A DNA stretch of 33,022 nucleotides from an uncultured Turicimonas sp. (GTDB lineage Bacteria > Pseudomonadota > Gammaproteobacteria > Burkholderiales > Burkholderiaceae_F): the NCBI GenBank assembly GCA_947854175.1, contig CANTYJ010000015.1, positions 1 through 33,022 on the forward strand. The letters are read 5' to 3'. The notes beneath the pieces are model-generated. The model was not told where the DNA came from. It worked only from the letters and a program-made list of their open reading frames with translations, and did no database searches. The translations under genes were made by a program, and so were the position numbers. Shown here piece by piece: positions 32,815-33,022 of this stretch (its first letter is position 1; every line of letters begins with the position of its first letter).

Positions 32815-33022
32815 ATGAAACAGAAAAAAGATTTGGTATTGACCTATGCGAAACTCTAGTCTTTGTGTGTCAAACCACACGCAAAAGAAAAACTCATTGT
32901 TTCCAAGCTTGAACCACTTACAGACCTAGAAGCGCAATTTCCGGAAGAATATGGAAAGGAAGTTGCAAATTCTCAAATTAATGTTCCACTAAATTCTCAA
33001 GTAAGTGTTCCACTAAATCAGG
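32815..33022 (+). pseudogene. partial, broken ORF with VPLN tandem repeat
   Basis: An ATG at 32815 opens MKQKKDLVLTYAKL and meets a TAG at 32857-32859. The same frame then stays open to the window edge, ending in SQINVPLNSQVSVPLN. Repeated VPLN-type linkers occur in large ATP-binding/AlbA-type transcriptional regulator-like proteins just before a C-terminal winged helix, so this may be the remains of such a gene; that identification is weak. The missing 3' end is outside the window. Confidence 0.35.
32971..33018 (+). repeat. 24-bp tandem repeat, two copies
   Basis: Two adjacent 24-bp units (32971-32994 and 32995-33018) differ at only three positions and share TCTCAA and TGTTCCACTAAAT. In frame they encode SQINVPLN and SQVSVPLN. 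Further copies could lie beyond the window. Confidence 0.85.

Noticed and set aside
1-33022. CRISPR array, tRNA or rRNA genes, prophage or complete insertion sequence
   Set aside because: No regularly spaced direct repeats, cloverleaf-like sequences, ribosomal RNA motifs, integrase or transposase proteins were found.

Overview
The window looks like chromosome of a host- or gut-associated betaproteobacterium (Burkholderiales, Sutterellaceae-like: Parasutterella, Turicimonas, Sutterella). This is inference. The support is an autotransporter with an ESPR-type extended signal peptide (a beta/gammaproteobacterial trait), a trimeric YadA-type adhesin, several periplasmic terminal-reductase modules (two Tat-exported molybdoenzymes and a secreted FAD/FMN reductase) and moderate-to-low GC with AT-rich spacers. 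No tRNA, rRNA, CRISPR array, integrase or intact insertion sequence was seen.

Layout. (1) 1-2405 is decaying DNA: an AAA-ATPase-like/PD-(D/E)XK nuclease pseudogene with five lesions, a possible 43-codon ORF, and a small unknown gene broken at an A6 and a C9 tract. (2) 2406-11451 is a surface-protein block: a YadA-like trimeric autotransporter, a parvulin-type periplasmic peptidyl-prolyl isomerase, a long AT-rich spacer and a 1787-residue classical autotransporter. (3) 11834-15064 holds a secreted flavoprotein reductase with two FMN-binding domains, divergent from a LysR regulator. (4) 15264-18964 (minus strand) reads pepA, ltaE, lrgA, lrgB and ends in a good terminator. (5) 19124-25395 is a molybdoenzyme module (Tat catalytic subunit, four-cluster ferredoxin subunit, TorD-like chaperone; minus strand) with a divergent LysR gene. 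It is flanked by two paralogous membrane proteins of unknown function. (6) 26100-32537 is a second molybdoenzyme module (DmsA-like, DmsB-like, TorD-like) followed by a PhnD-domain histidine kinase and a FixJ/NarL-type response regulator that resemble TtrS/TtrR. (7) 32538-33022 is decayed sequence ending in a broken ORF with an 8-codon tandem repeat.

The theme from 11.8 kb onward is anaerobic respiration in the periplasm. Three reductase modules each carry their own local regulator (LysR, LysR, two-component pair). Neither molybdoenzyme has a DmsC/NrfD-type membrane anchor next to it and the flavoprotein has no haem domain, so all three must take electrons from partners outside the window or unrecognised here. 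The substrates cannot be read from the sequence. The most interesting points are the substrate identity of the three reductases, the unusual first iron-sulfur motifs of both molybdoenzymes, the operator-like arrays beside their regulators, the paralogous unknown membrane proteins around module 5, and the homopolymer-interrupted small gene upstream of the adhesin.
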